Source: an uncultured Porticoccus sp.
GTDB lineage: Bacteria; Pseudomonadota; Gammaproteobacteria; Pseudomonadales; Porticoccaceae
Assembly: GCF_913061305.1 (NCBI RefSeq)
Contig: NZ_CAJXST010000001.1
Location: 310,001 to 374,000, forward strand
Direction: 5' to 3'
Length of the DNA: 64,000 bases
Shown one piece after another: positions 11,583-20,720 of the stretch. Each line of letters opens with the position of its first letter. The stretch's first letter is position 1. The notes under the pieces were generated by a model. It was not told the origin of the DNA. It saw only the letters and a list, made by a program, of their open reading frames with translations, and ran no database searches. The position numbers and the translations under genes are program-made.

Positions 11583-13370
11583 TTATGCGTTGGATTGATT
11601 AAGGCAAAGGTACGGGTTGTCCGGTAAGGCTTCGTCAAACAGGGCCTGCATGTCGGACAATAAGTAGCCATGCACTCGCCGAGACTTGCGGGGGCCTTTG
11701 ACTTCGCAGGTCCAGATGTTCAACCCGTTGGTCTGCTTGCGATGCAGACCCAGTTTCTCGAAGCGCTTCTGAGTCCACTGCCAGGCGGAGAGCTGCTCGG
11801 CTTTGGCCAACGCCGCCACTCGGGGGTGTTCCTGGGTATAGCGTTGGAATATGCCGGGGCTGATGAGATACGCAGTGCCATTCACGGTATGAACCAGCGC
11901 CTTGGCATCGTTGATGATCAGTTTTCGGCTCCGAACGCCTGTGCGTAACCACTCCATGAAATGCTCTCCTGACGGAGCGTGAGAAGGTTCGGCGGGACTT
12001 GGCGGGTCGGCGGTCTCGCTCAAAACTTCAGTATGTGGTGCGTTCTCGACTACAGGATCGTCTTGAGTTTCGGTTTCTTCCAGCAAATCAAGCAGATCAC
12101 CCAAGTGATCTCCATCTTTCTGTGAGGCGACCGGATCGCGGGCAGCATTTTTAATCGGCAGAGTCTCGTCAATGACCGCGCCCTCCGTCGCTGGTGCAGA
12201 ATCTGCTGTATCCACTGCGCCGAGTTCTGGCTGCACCCGGCCGGCGAAGGCTTCTGGACGATCGCTCCCCTCCCAGATGGCGGCTGGTGAGAGCTTCAGA
12301 AAGGTGAAACTGTGCTCCCAGCCCGAGTCACTGGTGACTGTCGCCTTCCAGATGGCCTTGCCATCCGAGGTGGGCTGCGCAATACCGTATTCCTGCAGAA
12401 TATTGAAAAGAGCCGTGTTGTTGGATGGAATGCCGTCGATACCCTGAGAGAGCAGGTAGGCGCGGAGCTTGTCGGAAACGGTCTTGCTCACCAGCCACAG
12501 GGCATCCTGTGTCAGCCAGCCGTCCGAGGCCTGGGGCTGGTTGATCTTGAATTCTTCTTTGAGCAGGTAGCGCAGGCCATCCAGCAGCTTCCGCTGCAAG
12601 GTATGCCGGGGTGAAGCGATTGCCTTGCCTGGGTCGCCACCCAGATCCTGGGCGACAGAGGCCTGGTCGGCCCGGATCACCAGTTCACCCAGGATGCCGG
12701 CATGTTCATACTGACCCGCCAGCACGTACAGCAGGGCAGCCCACAAGTCGGTGTGCTGACTGAGCCAATCCAGGATTCGACGATCCAGAAGCTGGTTATA
12801 CAAGAGCCCGGTGGCGGCACTGTGCAGGCGGTATTCCCTATTCTCGTGGTAGCGAAACCGATAGGGCTGCTGCAGTGCGCCGTGCCAGGGGTGCCATAGC
12901 GAGCCGTCGGCATATTCCACATGGAGGTCGACGGCGATTTTGCCAATGTCGTGCAGGAGAGCGGCATAGGCTGTGCCAGCAGTCCACACTTCCGCCTGCG
13001 CTGCCTGCTCTTCGGGCTTCATCCCCACGGGAAGCAGGTGCGACTGCCGCAGTTTCAGGGCATAGGCAACAATCTCCAGGCCGTGATCCAGCATGCCGCC
13101 GGGGTAGGCGTGGTGGTGGCTTTCAGAGGCGGGGAATTGTTGCACCAGTTCGGCGTAGCGTTCGAGCGGAGCCAGGTAAAGCAAAGAGAACTGAGTTCGC
13201 GAGAGTGACGTTCTCTCCCAGATATGATCCAGCAGCTTCTGGCGACGCGGTGTGGCCAACAAAATCGAGGCGGGCTGCGGTAGTAGTAACTCTGCCGGGC
13301 GGGTGCTGGAGTCTGTTGAAGGCTGACGCCTTTTGCGGTGAAACCCTTTGTACTGAAACAATGAAAGCAT
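11583..13370 (-). CDS. traI: MobH-family relaxase (TraI_2 domain)
   Basis: This 595-residue protein has the MobH signature HHHAYPGGMLDHGLE (residues 85-99) and an HD motif in LLHDIGKIAVD (His140-Asp141), as expected for relaxases of the R391/PFGI-1 class. An acidic, low-complexity linker spans about residues 370-460. A C-terminal winged-helix-like TraI_2_C domain follows (SGEHFMEWLRTGVRS onward). The enzyme nicks oriT and leads the transferred strand. It is the last backbone gene before the metal cargo. The start ATG at 13370 agrees with the usual MLSLF-type N-terminus. Confidence 0.92.
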   Translation of the reverse strand: MLSLFQYKGFHRKRRQPSTDSSTRPAELLLPQPASILLATPRRQKLLDHIWERTSLSRTQFSLLYLAPLERYAELVQQFPASESHHHAYPGGMLDHGLEIVAYALKLRQSHLLPVGMKPEEQAAQAEVWTAGTAYAALLHDIGKIAVDLHVEYADGSLWHPWHGALQQPYRFRYHENREYRLHSAATGLLYNQLLDRRILDWLSQHTDLWAALLYVLAGQYEHAGILGELVIRADQASVAQDLGGDPGKAIASPRHTLQRKLLDGLRYLLKEEFKINQPQASDGWLTQDALWLVSKTVSDKLRAYLLSQGIDGIPSNNTALFNILQEYGIAQPTSDGKAIWKATVTSDSGWEHSFTFLKLSPAAIWEGSDRPEAFAGRVQPELGAVDTADSAPATEGAVIDETLPIKNAARDPVASQKDGDHLGDLLDLLEETETQDDPVVENAPHTEVLSETADPPSPAEPSHAPSGEHFMEWLRTGVRSRKLIINDAKALVHTVNGTAYLISPGIFQRYTQEHPRVAALAKAEQLSAWQWTQKRFEKLGLHRKQTNGLNIWTCEVKGPRKSRRVHGYLLSDMQALFDEALPDNPYLCLNQSNA

Positions 13371-13588
13371 GGCTATCCCCAGTTGTCGGGCTGGAGAGGG
13401 AGCCTTTTAGCCTTTTTGAGTAGAGCCTTTCCCCTTGGTACCATTCCCTTGCTCCTTTCCCCAGCGCTTTGGCCGTTTCAAAGATTCGGTATAGGGCAAT
13501 TGCCAAGCGGCCGCTATGGGCAATACGGAATGCGGCGGCTCCGGTAACAGCCAGCGCACATTAGTGAATGCTTTCGTTTCAGCAGCCC

Positions 13589-14347
13589 CTATCCATGGGG
13601 TCGCAGACTCAGCAGAGTGCCGTCATCAAGGCGGCTCATCCAGCGTGAGCCGCTGCCTGTGCGGACCGGATACTGCGACAACAAGGCATCAACGTCCACC
13701 AGGTTGGTCTCACGGGCCCAGGTAAGGAACAGGCGCACGGCTTTTACACTGGTGCAACAGGACAGCAGTTCGCCGAGAACCTCCTTGCGAGGTGAGCGCA
13801 GACCGTCGAAGAGGTTGCGCGCTTCTTCCAGGCTTTGTTTCACACCGACTTCGTACAGCAGCTCCAGTACGGCTCGTTCAGGGCAAGCCATCTCGATAGG
13901 GTCTGGCATGCCGGGCGGTGTGGTCAGGGTCCTGGTCGCCAGGGCAGTGTCAGGCCAGTCAAACAGGCGGGCATGGCAATAGCGCGCAGGAAAGCGGGAG
14001 GTGAACCAGGCGGGTAATGCATAACGCTTGTCGCCCCACAGCACCCAAGTCTCGCGACTGCCCAGGTTGTGCCGTACGCCCTGCAGGGCAAGCGCAGTCT
14101 TGCCGCCGATATGCAAGCCAGGCACACGTTGCTGCAGGAGCTTCAGGGCACCGTAGACATCAAAATCGTCGTTCGGGAAGGCATAGACCCCCTGCGCCAA
14201 CCGCACGAGCCAACCAGCCTCCACATAGTGAGCGGCAAGTTGCGGCGATACGCCATACAGGGCCAGGATGGCCAGGTCGAATGGCGCCCCGCGTGGGAGC
14301 TCTGCCTGCAAGTGCTTGATTATCTGGTGCTTGGGTATTACGTTCAT
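13589..14347 (-). CDS. AbiEi-like antitoxin/regulator without a visible AbiEii partner
   Basis: The 252-residue protein has an N-terminal winged helix (FDLAILALYGVSPQLAAHYVEAGWLVRLAQGVYAFP, about residues 24-59) and a C-terminal region like the AbiEi_3 domain of type IV toxin-antitoxin antitoxins. In AbiE pairs this protein represses its promoter and opposes the nucleotidyltransferase AbiEii. No nucleotidyltransferase frame lies on either side: the relaxase is downstream and the ietA-like gene diverges upstream. ATG 14347 is preferred over the upstream GTG 14362 and TTG 14365. It may act alone as a regulator. Confidence 0.7.
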   Translation of the reverse strand: MNVIPKHQIIKHLQAELPRGAPFDLAILALYGVSPQLAAHYVEAGWLVRLAQGVYAFPNDDFDVYGALKLLQQRVPGLHIGGKTALALQGVRHNLGSRETWVLWGDKRYALPAWFTSRFPARYCHARLFDWPDTALATRTLTTPPGMPDPIEMACPERAVLELLYEVGVKQSLEEARNLFDGLRSPRKEVLGELLSCCTSVKAVRLFLTWARETNLVDVDALLSQYPVRTGSGSRWMSRLDDGTLLSLRPHG

Positions 14348-14697
14348 GGATAAAAAATCCACCAAAATCTAATCATGCGGAAGGCTTTAGTATGGAATTA
14401 TCATTAAAAGTAGCATATAGTTTTAGTTCTGTTGCAATATTTAATCAATGGTGAGCATGGTGTTATTGTCCCTCCCGATTAGATAGGCGAGGGAATACGC
14501 CAGCGCAGGCTGTCAGAGGGCTTTGGCTTTTTGAGCTAGGCGAAATATATGCCCGGCCACCGGGTGGAGGGTCCGACCTACGAGGTTTCGGTCATGCCGG
14601 TTTTTCAGGGGACGGACCAAAGTATAAGAGGCAGACTCTGTTGTTCTATGAAGGAGTGAAATCATCTATCATGGATCAATAGGGAGCTTTGGAAACC
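14348..14697. other. 350-base intergenic stretch between divergent genes
   Basis: This spacer must carry promoters for the AbiEi-like gene (leftward) and the ATPase/subtilase pair (rightward). It is AT-rich at 14370-14460, unlike the backbone, which marks the left edge of the inserted cassette. A short hairpin, CCCGG-CCA-CCGGG, occurs near 14552-14564. No reliable -35/-10 pair was identified. Confidence 0.45.
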
Positions 14698-15681
14698 ATG
14701 GCTACAGCTGAGCAAATAAAAGCGCTACTCAAGAGCCACGCTGATCGTGACGATCAGCGGTTCTACTCTATTGCCTTGCAGGTGGCTGCAAAGGAGGCAC
14801 GTCAGGGCCATCACAAGCTGGCGGGCGATATTAAATCGATGATCGAAAGGTCTCAAAAAGGTCTCAAAAATACTGGGTTAGCCGTCGCCAAGCCCACACC
14901 TCTGGTTCAGCAGCCGAAAGGTGATCTTAAAGGACTTCTTGAGCTAACACATTCGACAGTTCGCAGCAGCGAGCTAGTGTTGTCCAGTGAAATTAGTGAG
15001 CGTCTAGAGCAAGTCCTCTTGGAGCAGCGACAAAAAGACCGGCTTACTCAGTACGGGCTTTTCCCTCGGCGTAAACTCTTGTTTACGGGTTCCCCGGGTA
15101 CAGGCAAGACTATGTCAGCCGCAGTCTTGGCGACGGAGTTAAAACTGCCTTTATATACCATCGTTCTCGACAGCCTGATTACTCGGTTTATGGGTGAGAC
15201 AGCGGCCAAGCTCAGATTGATATTTGATCACATCAAACAAACCCGTGCCGTGTATCTTTTTGATGAGTTTGATGCCATTGGAACGCAGCGTGGTGCTCAG
15301 AATGATGTGGGAGAAATTCGCAGGGTTCTGAACTCATTTCTTTTATTTGTAGAACAGGATGCCTCCGAAAGTATCATCGTGGCGGCTACCAATCATCCTG
15401 AACTGCTTGATAAAGCACTTCATCGTCGCTTCGACGATATCATTCAGTTTGAAAAACCCGGCAAAGATCAAATCAGAAAGCTTATCGAGAACCGTCTGGC
15501 GGTATTCGATACTGACTCATTGGCGTGGGCCGATATAACGGTAGCAGCGGATGGCCTGAGTTCAGCAGAAATCACCCGTGCCTGTGAAGATGCGGCAAAA
15601 GAAGCCGTATTGCATCACGATACTAAAATTACCACAGCGTTGATTGCGAAAGCGTTTAAACGCCGTCAATCTGGAAAGTAA
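14698..15681 (+). CDS. ietA: AAA+ ATPase of an ietAS-type pair
   Basis: The protein is 327 residues. It has Walker A GSPGTGKT (about residues 131-138), Walker B VYLFDEFD (Asp189-Glu190), sensor-1 Asn in AATNH and paired Arg in HRRFDD, all in the FtsH/proteasomal-ATPase style. The helical N-terminal 100 residues are probably a substrate or partner domain. ATG 14698 is used because the TTG at 14689 would overlap the ribosome-binding region. The subtilase gene follows after 11 bases. Such pairs are known as ietA/ietS, first linked to plasmid incompatibility and stability and later listed among antiphage systems. The match here is by architecture. Confidence 0.82.
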   Translation: MATAEQIKALLKSHADRDDQRFYSIALQVAAKEARQGHHKLAGDIKSMIERSQKGLKNTGLAVAKPTPLVQQPKGDLKGLLELTHSTVRSSELVLSSEISERLEQVLLEQRQKDRLTQYGLFPRRKLLFTGSPGTGKTMSAAVLATELKLPLYTIVLDSLITRFMGETAAKLRLIFDHIKQTRAVYLFDEFDAIGTQRGAQNDVGEIRRVLNSFLLFVEQDASESIIVAATNHPELLDKALHRRFDDIIQFEKPGKDQIRKLIENRLAVFDTDSLAWADITVAADGLSSAEITRACEDAAKEAVLHHDTKITTALIAKAFKRRQSGK

Positions 15682-15692
15682 TAAGAGGGCGA

Positions 15693-18227
15693 ATGACGGA
15701 ACGGAAGCCACACATCCTGCTAGGCGGTTTTGCAAACCATGAGGACTTTAGGTCACGTCGCACTGGTCGTAATCCCGTCATTCCTCCCCAAGACCGTAAT
15801 TCACATGGTCAATTTCTGGCGCAGCAGTATTCACGGTTGCTTTCCCGGTTTCAAGACCAAAGGGATGAGTTGCCTGAACCTGTTACAGCAGATATCGGTA
15901 TCTATGTTGAGATTATAGGGGCGCCGGGTTGCGACTTGCCGCTGGACAGCTTGGATACCAGTCGTGACTTTAAGCTTCGGTCATGTCGTAAAGTTGATGG
16001 CCGTGAAGTGGCTATTGTCTTTATTCCTGAATCGCGCAGAGGCGTATTTCAACGGAAAATAGAACAATATCTGGACCCAGGTAACGATGGGAAGGGAGGT
16101 CCCAGGAATCACAGCTTGATTGACAGTATCGCTGAGATCAAGCTCGCCGACTTAAAGTCATTCTGGACGGATGATGAGTCGCTATATCCAACTAACCTTC
16201 AGCAGCAGGTGTGGTGGGAGCTCTGGTTAAAGAAACGACCACACGACGATGATCCAATTCAAGTCGCGCACCTACTGGCTGAACGGATCGGTGCCGGGTT
16301 GGGCAATACGTCTCTCAGCTTCTTTGACAGTGTGGTCGTCCTTATCAAAGCGTCGGCTCATCAGCTCGAGAGAGCACCGGAATTAATCGCCAACCTTGAA
16401 GAGCTCAGGCCGGCCAAGGAAACACCAAACGTTATTATTGGCTTGTCTCCGAAAGAACAGCATGATTGGGCCGAGGACCTCAAAGGACGGCTTTATCTCG
16501 ACGAGACTGTCCCGGTGGCAGTGACTATCTTGGACACGGGGGTCAACTACCATCATCCCATTCTTGGTGAGCTGTGTAGAGAGCAACAGGCAGAGCGATG
16601 GCATCCGGACTGGCCGCGCTATGATGACTTTAATCCGACAAATCCCCTTGCTCCGTTTAATGACCATGGTTCCCGACAGGCTGGATTGGCTGTGTTTGGC
16701 GACTTGCAGGCGGCCTTGGTGAGTAGCGATCCAATAGTCCTGAATCATCGAATCGAATCCGCACGAATCTTACCACCTGCTGGCAATAACGATCCTGAGC
16801 TGTATGGCGCTATTACTGTAGGCACGGTAGCAAAGCTCGAAATAGAAGTACCTCACTACTCACGGGTCTACTCTCTTGCTGTAACTGCAGAGCCAGAGAG
16901 AGATGGAGGCCAACCTTCATCCTGGTCTGCTGAAATTGACCAGTTCTCTTCAGGTTTGGAAGACGGTAGACAGCGTCTTTTTGTGATCTCAGTGGGAAAC
17001 AATGGGAACCTATCGCCGAGTGTGGATTACTGGGAGCAAGTTCATCTGGCCCAGATAGAGGACCCTGCGCAGGCTTGGAATGCTCTTACGGTTGGGGCTT
17101 ATACTGAGAAAACAACCAATGACGATCCAAGTTTTTACGGATGGTCACCGTTCGCAGAGTCGGGCGATATCTCCCCTGCATCTCGTTCCGCAGTTAACTG
17201 GGCCTGGAGAAAGCATGCGCCCTATAAGCCGGATGTGGTTGCAGAAGGTGGCAATCGGCTGCTCTCGCCAGATGCAACCGAAGTTTCAAACGCTGACGTT
17301 ATTTCGTTACTGACCACATCCGGAAGAACTACAGGCCAGTTATTTGAGACAAATGCCGATACCAGCGCTGCGTGTGCCTTGGTTTCTAGGCAGGCTGCCA
17401 TACTCATGGCTGAATATCCGGAATATTGGCCTGAATCCATTCGTGCGCTGATAACTCATTCAGCCGAGTGGACACCGAAAATGTGGGAGCGCTTCGGGCT
17501 TCTGCATCGGCAACACAGCCCAAAGCTGTCCAAGGAAACCATGCTCCGATGTGTCGGCTACGGGGTGCCGGACATCGAGCGCGCTAGATACAGTGCCAAT
17601 CATGCCTTGACGCTCATTGCTCAGGACAGTTTGCAGCCCTTTGCCAAAGATGCAGATGCTTCGAACTCAGGCGATCCCAAGTTGAATAAGATGCAGCTTT
17701 ATCAGTTGCCATGGCCTATTCAGGTGTTGCAGCAATTGCCACCGGAGTTGGAAGTTAAACTCCGGGTAACCTTGTCTTACTTTATTGAACCCAACCCGGG
17801 GCGCCGAGGATACCGGCGACGTTACAGTTACCAATCTCACGGACTTCGCTTCGAGGTTATTCGTCCTGGCCAGTCGCTGGAGAATTTCCGGGCGTCAATC
17901 AATCAAAAGGCGAATGAAGAAACCGATGATTATAGTGGCCCCGAAGGTGACAGTGATGGCTGGCGACTCGGGCCGCAATTGCGCACGAGGGGTTCGCTTC
18001 ACTCCGATATTTGGACAGGCGCAGCTGCTGATTTAGCCGATATGCACACCATAGCGGTGTATCCAGTAGGAGGTTGGTGGAAATATCGGACTGCTCAGGA
18101 TCGTTGGAAAAACTCCGTGCGCTACAGTCTGATTGTCAGCATTGACGTGCCCGATGAGAGTATTGATATATATTCAGTGGTTGAGAACCTGGTCGAGACT
18201 CAAGTTGAAATCAGCACAGAGGTCTAG
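15693..18227 (+). CDS. ietS: S8 subtilisin-like protease of an ietAS-type pair
   Basis: This 844-residue protein has no signal peptide, so it should act in the cytoplasm. The catalytic triad can be placed at Asp281 (VTILDTGVN), His325 (FNDHGSRQAG) and Ser558 (NADTSAACAL), with oxyanion Asn436/437 in VGNNGN. The His and Ser motifs depart from the usual HGT and GTSxAxP, but the residues themselves are present. Residues 1-250 are a family-specific N-terminal region, and about 650-844 a C-terminal beta-rich region. The gene is coupled to the ATPase. A working model is ATPase-controlled proteolysis triggered by infection or plasmid entry. Confidence 0.85.
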   Translation: MTERKPHILLGGFANHEDFRSRRTGRNPVIPPQDRNSHGQFLAQQYSRLLSRFQDQRDELPEPVTADIGIYVEIIGAPGCDLPLDSLDTSRDFKLRSCRKVDGREVAIVFIPESRRGVFQRKIEQYLDPGNDGKGGPRNHSLIDSIAEIKLADLKSFWTDDESLYPTNLQQQVWWELWLKKRPHDDDPIQVAHLLAERIGAGLGNTSLSFFDSVVVLIKASAHQLERAPELIANLEELRPAKETPNVIIGLSPKEQHDWAEDLKGRLYLDETVPVAVTILDTGVNYHHPILGELCREQQAERWHPDWPRYDDFNPTNPLAPFNDHGSRQAGLAVFGDLQAALVSSDPIVLNHRIESARILPPAGNNDPELYGAITVGTVAKLEIEVPHYSRVYSLAVTAEPERDGGQPSSWSAEIDQFSSGLEDGRQRLFVISVGNNGNLSPSVDYWEQVHLAQIEDPAQAWNALTVGAYTEKTTNDDPSFYGWSPFAESGDISPASRSAVNWAWRKHAPYKPDVVAEGGNRLLSPDATEVSNADVISLLTTSGRTTGQLFETNADTSAACALVSRQAAILMAEYPEYWPESIRALITHSAEWTPKMWERFGLLHRQHSPKLSKETMLRCVGYGVPDIERARYSANHALTLIAQDSLQPFAKDADASNSGDPKLNKMQLYQLPWPIQVLQQLPPELEVKLRVTLSYFIEPNPGRRGYRRRYSYQSHGLRFEVIRPGQSLENFRASINQKANEETDDYSGPEGDSDGWRLGPQLRTRGSLHSDIWTGAAADLADMHTIAVYPVGGWWKYRTAQDRWKNSVRYSLIVSIDVPDESIDIYSVVENLVETQVEISTEV

Positions 18228-18233
18228 TCAGTT

Positions 18234-18326
18234 ACCCTCGTCAGACACCACTAGCGACTTGACCCCCATCCGGTGCTCATTAACTGAGTAAAATCTCTCT
18301 GTTAGTGGTATTCGCGTGATGAGGGT
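18234..18326. repeat. Imperfect long inverted repeat just after the subtilase gene
   Basis: ACCCTCGTCA (18234-18243) pairs with TGATGAGGGT (18317-18326), 9 of 10, and CACCACTA (18246-18253) with TAGTGGTA (18303-18310), 7 of 8. The repeat begins 7 bases after the ietS stop. It could be a terminator-like fold or a boundary scar of the cassette. No T-run follows either arm. Confidence 0.4.
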
Positions 18327-18461
18327 GACGATGCTAAGCTCACTTTGACAGGGGTCCCATTTTTTGCTGGAACTACCGTGTACTGGGCGTACGCCTGTCC
18401 CGAGGCTGAGTTGACTGTTCACGCAGGGAGCATCTGGATGTTAGCCCAAGTAGGTGAAACG

Positions 18462-18821
18462 ATGAAAGCAACACCGACGATCAAGATAAACGAATGCGCG
18501 GGCCGCTGGCTGGGTCGAGTATGGCTGGGTGTTGTTGCTCGCGAGAAGCAAGCAGTCCATTGGCTGGTAGGAAAAAGCATGCCGGTAGTTGTGGCACGGG
18601 CTGCTCTTTGGATCATTGAACTCGGTTTGTTCTGCGTGCTGCTATATGCAGCTTTTTGGGTGGCAGTGCTGCTTTTGTTCGCGGTAGCGGTCGCATGGGT
18701 CGGGCACAGTCTGCTTTACTTGGATGACGACAATAAGCAGGAGTGGCGCGAGGGGCATTCCGGCTTCGGCTTGTATGACAAAACAGAGTGGCGTCACGAC
18801 ATGGGTGACGATGAGCCGTGA
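18462..18821 (+). CDS. DUF3742 family ICE membrane protein
   Basis: The 119-residue protein matches the DUF3742 layout: a short basic start with GRWLGRVWLGVVAREKQAVHWLVGKSMP, two adjacent membrane helices (about residues 46-86), and an acidic tail with EWREGHSGFGLYDK. DUF3742 genes are a regular component of PFGI-1-class ICEs next to the TraG-N gene. It is on the plus strand and converges with that gene. ATG 18462 is used; ATG 18438 (MLAQVGE) is possible and also has a purine-rich sequence before it. Confidence 0.8.
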   Translation: MKATPTIKINECAGRWLGRVWLGVVAREKQAVHWLVGKSMPVVVARAALWIIELGLFCVLLYAAFWVAVLLLFAVAVAWVGHSLLYLDDDNKQEWREGHSGFGLYDKTEWRHDMGDDEP

Positions 18822-18845
18822 TAGCTACAGCTGAAGGTGGATTCG

Positions 18846-20366
18846 TTATTTTGCAGCACCTTTAGAGCCAGCCGCCAAAGCAAGACGAGAACCGCTACCT
18901 CCCGCAGCCTTTGCATCTCCGCTTGCAACTGTAAGACCTGCAAGGATATTACCGGCACGAACCCCTGCCCATGATAGAGCCATAACCCAAAATGCAGGCA
19001 GCACGATAAACATCATCGCCATCACAAAATTCAGCAACATATCCCCAAACGCATTGTTTAACCCCAGCAACGGGTTGAAATTACTGTGTGGCGAATCCCA
19101 GCCGTAGAGGGCATTGAGGATGGTGGAGTCCACCCACCGCGCCAGCTGGAACCAGAAATCCACGAAGAACAAGGCAAACTGCACTGCCGTGACTGTCACT
19201 ACGGTCTTCAGGTCGTAGGTACCAAAGATCAACAGCAGTGGGATGCAGATAACCATGGCCATCTTCAGGAACGAAAGCACGATTGGCAATGCCTGGCGCA
19301 CCACGTCCATCGCCGGGAAAAAGCCGAGCGAACCCACCGTTAACCCCAGGTCTGATGCCCCGCGGGTCACAGCGTTGGGCAGTGTCATACCGATTTGGCC
19401 GCCGTAGTCGGTGTATACCTGGCCCTGGTTCATGACCTGGTGCTGCGGTGAGGCAATGGCCCGGATCACCGAATCATCGACCTGGGCCTGGCTCAGAAAA
19501 CCCGCCCACTGGCCAAACCGGGTCAGCAAATTGGGGTCAACTTGGGTGAGCAAGCGTTCTCGCAGCCCCGTACTGCCGTCCAGCCACCAGTCCCGGCAGC
19601 TTGGGTAGCCCCCGCCGCTGGTCACTTCAGCCAGCCCAGCATCCCGGCTGTCGTTGTAGGGCCAGGCATCGCGGGGGGCTTGTGAGCGGTAGGTGTCGTA
19701 GAAGCCGGCGGTATCCAGGAAGTAGCGCGCGCCGATCCAGGTGACGTCGTTCATCTCCTCGTCGCTCAGTGCCGGTCGGCTCATAAACAGCCTGGCGCGC
19801 GCCGGGCCGTAGCAGTCGCGGGTAAAATCGGCGACTTCCTGGGTCAGCAAGGGGTCGGCGATGCGGGTGCTGTCGATGTCCATGCGCATCTGTCGCAGAT
19901 CGGTGCCACAGGGTATGGCGGCCACTGCAGCGCCAGTGACGGCCTTGGACAGGCTGTGCATAAAGAACCACCAGACAGGCACCAGGGCGCTTTGGTCGTT
20001 GATGGTGGTGAATGAGGTCGTCCAGGTGGTCTCGGAAGGCTCCGGCACATTGACCTGGCACTGCTCGGAGCGGGTACGGTCGAACTGGATGGTGCCCAGA
20101 TCGACGGGAATGAAAGGAATGCCCGTGAACAGGATGACCACGATGGCCACCCAAACGCGGTTCTCGATACGCATCGAGGAGAGCACACCTTTGTTGCCCT
20201 CGTCGGCCCCTTCGGCCCGGGCTTTCAGCCACTCCTGTACGACGATGGCGAGAAATGGCACGGCGAAGATGCCGCTGGCCACCAGCACATCCCAAATGCC
20301 GTTGTGGATGATCCAGCCCACCAGGGTCAGGTAGTACTCGAGGTAGTCGGAGGTATAGAGCGTCAT
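18846..20366 (-). CDS. TraG N-terminal-domain conjugal transfer protein
   Basis: The protein is 506 residues with helices near residues 20-40 and 75-95 and a cluster at 335-470, separated by a periplasmic region. It resembles the TraG_N (PF07916-like) membrane proteins of ICEs. In F-type systems TraG acts in pilus assembly and mating-pair stabilisation. It is the most distal gene of the conjugation operon that begins upstream with the RadC and PFL_4709-4711 genes. The tail is Ala/Gly-rich (GDAKAAGGSGSRLALAAGSK). Confidence 0.85.
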   Translation of the reverse strand: MTLYTSDYLEYYLTLVGWIIHNGIWDVLVASGIFAVPFLAIVVQEWLKARAEGADEGNKGVLSSMRIENRVWVAIVVILFTGIPFIPVDLGTIQFDRTRSEQCQVNVPEPSETTWTTSFTTINDQSALVPVWWFFMHSLSKAVTGAAVAAIPCGTDLRQMRMDIDSTRIADPLLTQEVADFTRDCYGPARARLFMSRPALSDEEMNDVTWIGARYFLDTAGFYDTYRSQAPRDAWPYNDSRDAGLAEVTSGGGYPSCRDWWLDGSTGLRERLLTQVDPNLLTRFGQWAGFLSQAQVDDSVIRAIASPQHQVMNQGQVYTDYGGQIGMTLPNAVTRGASDLGLTVGSLGFFPAMDVVRQALPIVLSFLKMAMVICIPLLLIFGTYDLKTVVTVTAVQFALFFVDFWFQLARWVDSTILNALYGWDSPHSNFNPLLGLNNAFGDMLLNFVMAMMFIVLPAFWVMALSWAGVRAGNILAGLTVASGDAKAAGGSGSRLALAAGSKGAAK

Positions 20367-20387
20367 GATGGGCTCCGCCTATCGGGA

Positions 20388-20720
20388 TCAGGTCAGCAGG
20401 ACGCTGGCTTCCAGCAGAGTGATGGCGACGACGGCACCGATCTCTGCCCGAACCAGCCGCTGGCGAGCCGTCTGGTTTCCGGCATCTCGGTATAGGCGAC
20501 GACGCATTCGCAGCCATCCGTAAATCGTTACGCTGTAGAGACACAGTCGCCAGATCAGAAAGTGAGTGGTGTGCGCGTCCAGCCACTGGCTCCAGCGGGA
20601 GAGGTTGCCCAACACGGTAATGCCAGCCAGATTGACGGCCAGAGCGATTCCCAGGATGAGCGTGACCCAGGCAAGCGCTTTTGCCAGCGGGTGCGTCAAT
20701 ACACGGCTGAAGCCTGTCAT
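20388..20720 (-). CDS. Small ICE membrane protein between TraG-N and PFL_4711
   Basis: The gene encodes 110 residues with about three hydrophobic segments and a basic middle (RMRRRLYRDAGNQTARQR). A gene of this size lies at the same place in related ICEs, but no function is known. Its ATG overlaps the TGA of the upstream gene by four bases, so translation is probably coupled. Confidence 0.7.
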   Translation of the reverse strand: MTGFSRVLTHPLAKALAWVTLILGIALAVNLAGITVLGNLSRWSQWLDAHTTHFLIWRLCLYSVTIYGWLRMRRRLYRDAGNQTARQRLVRAEIGAVVAITLLEASVLLT

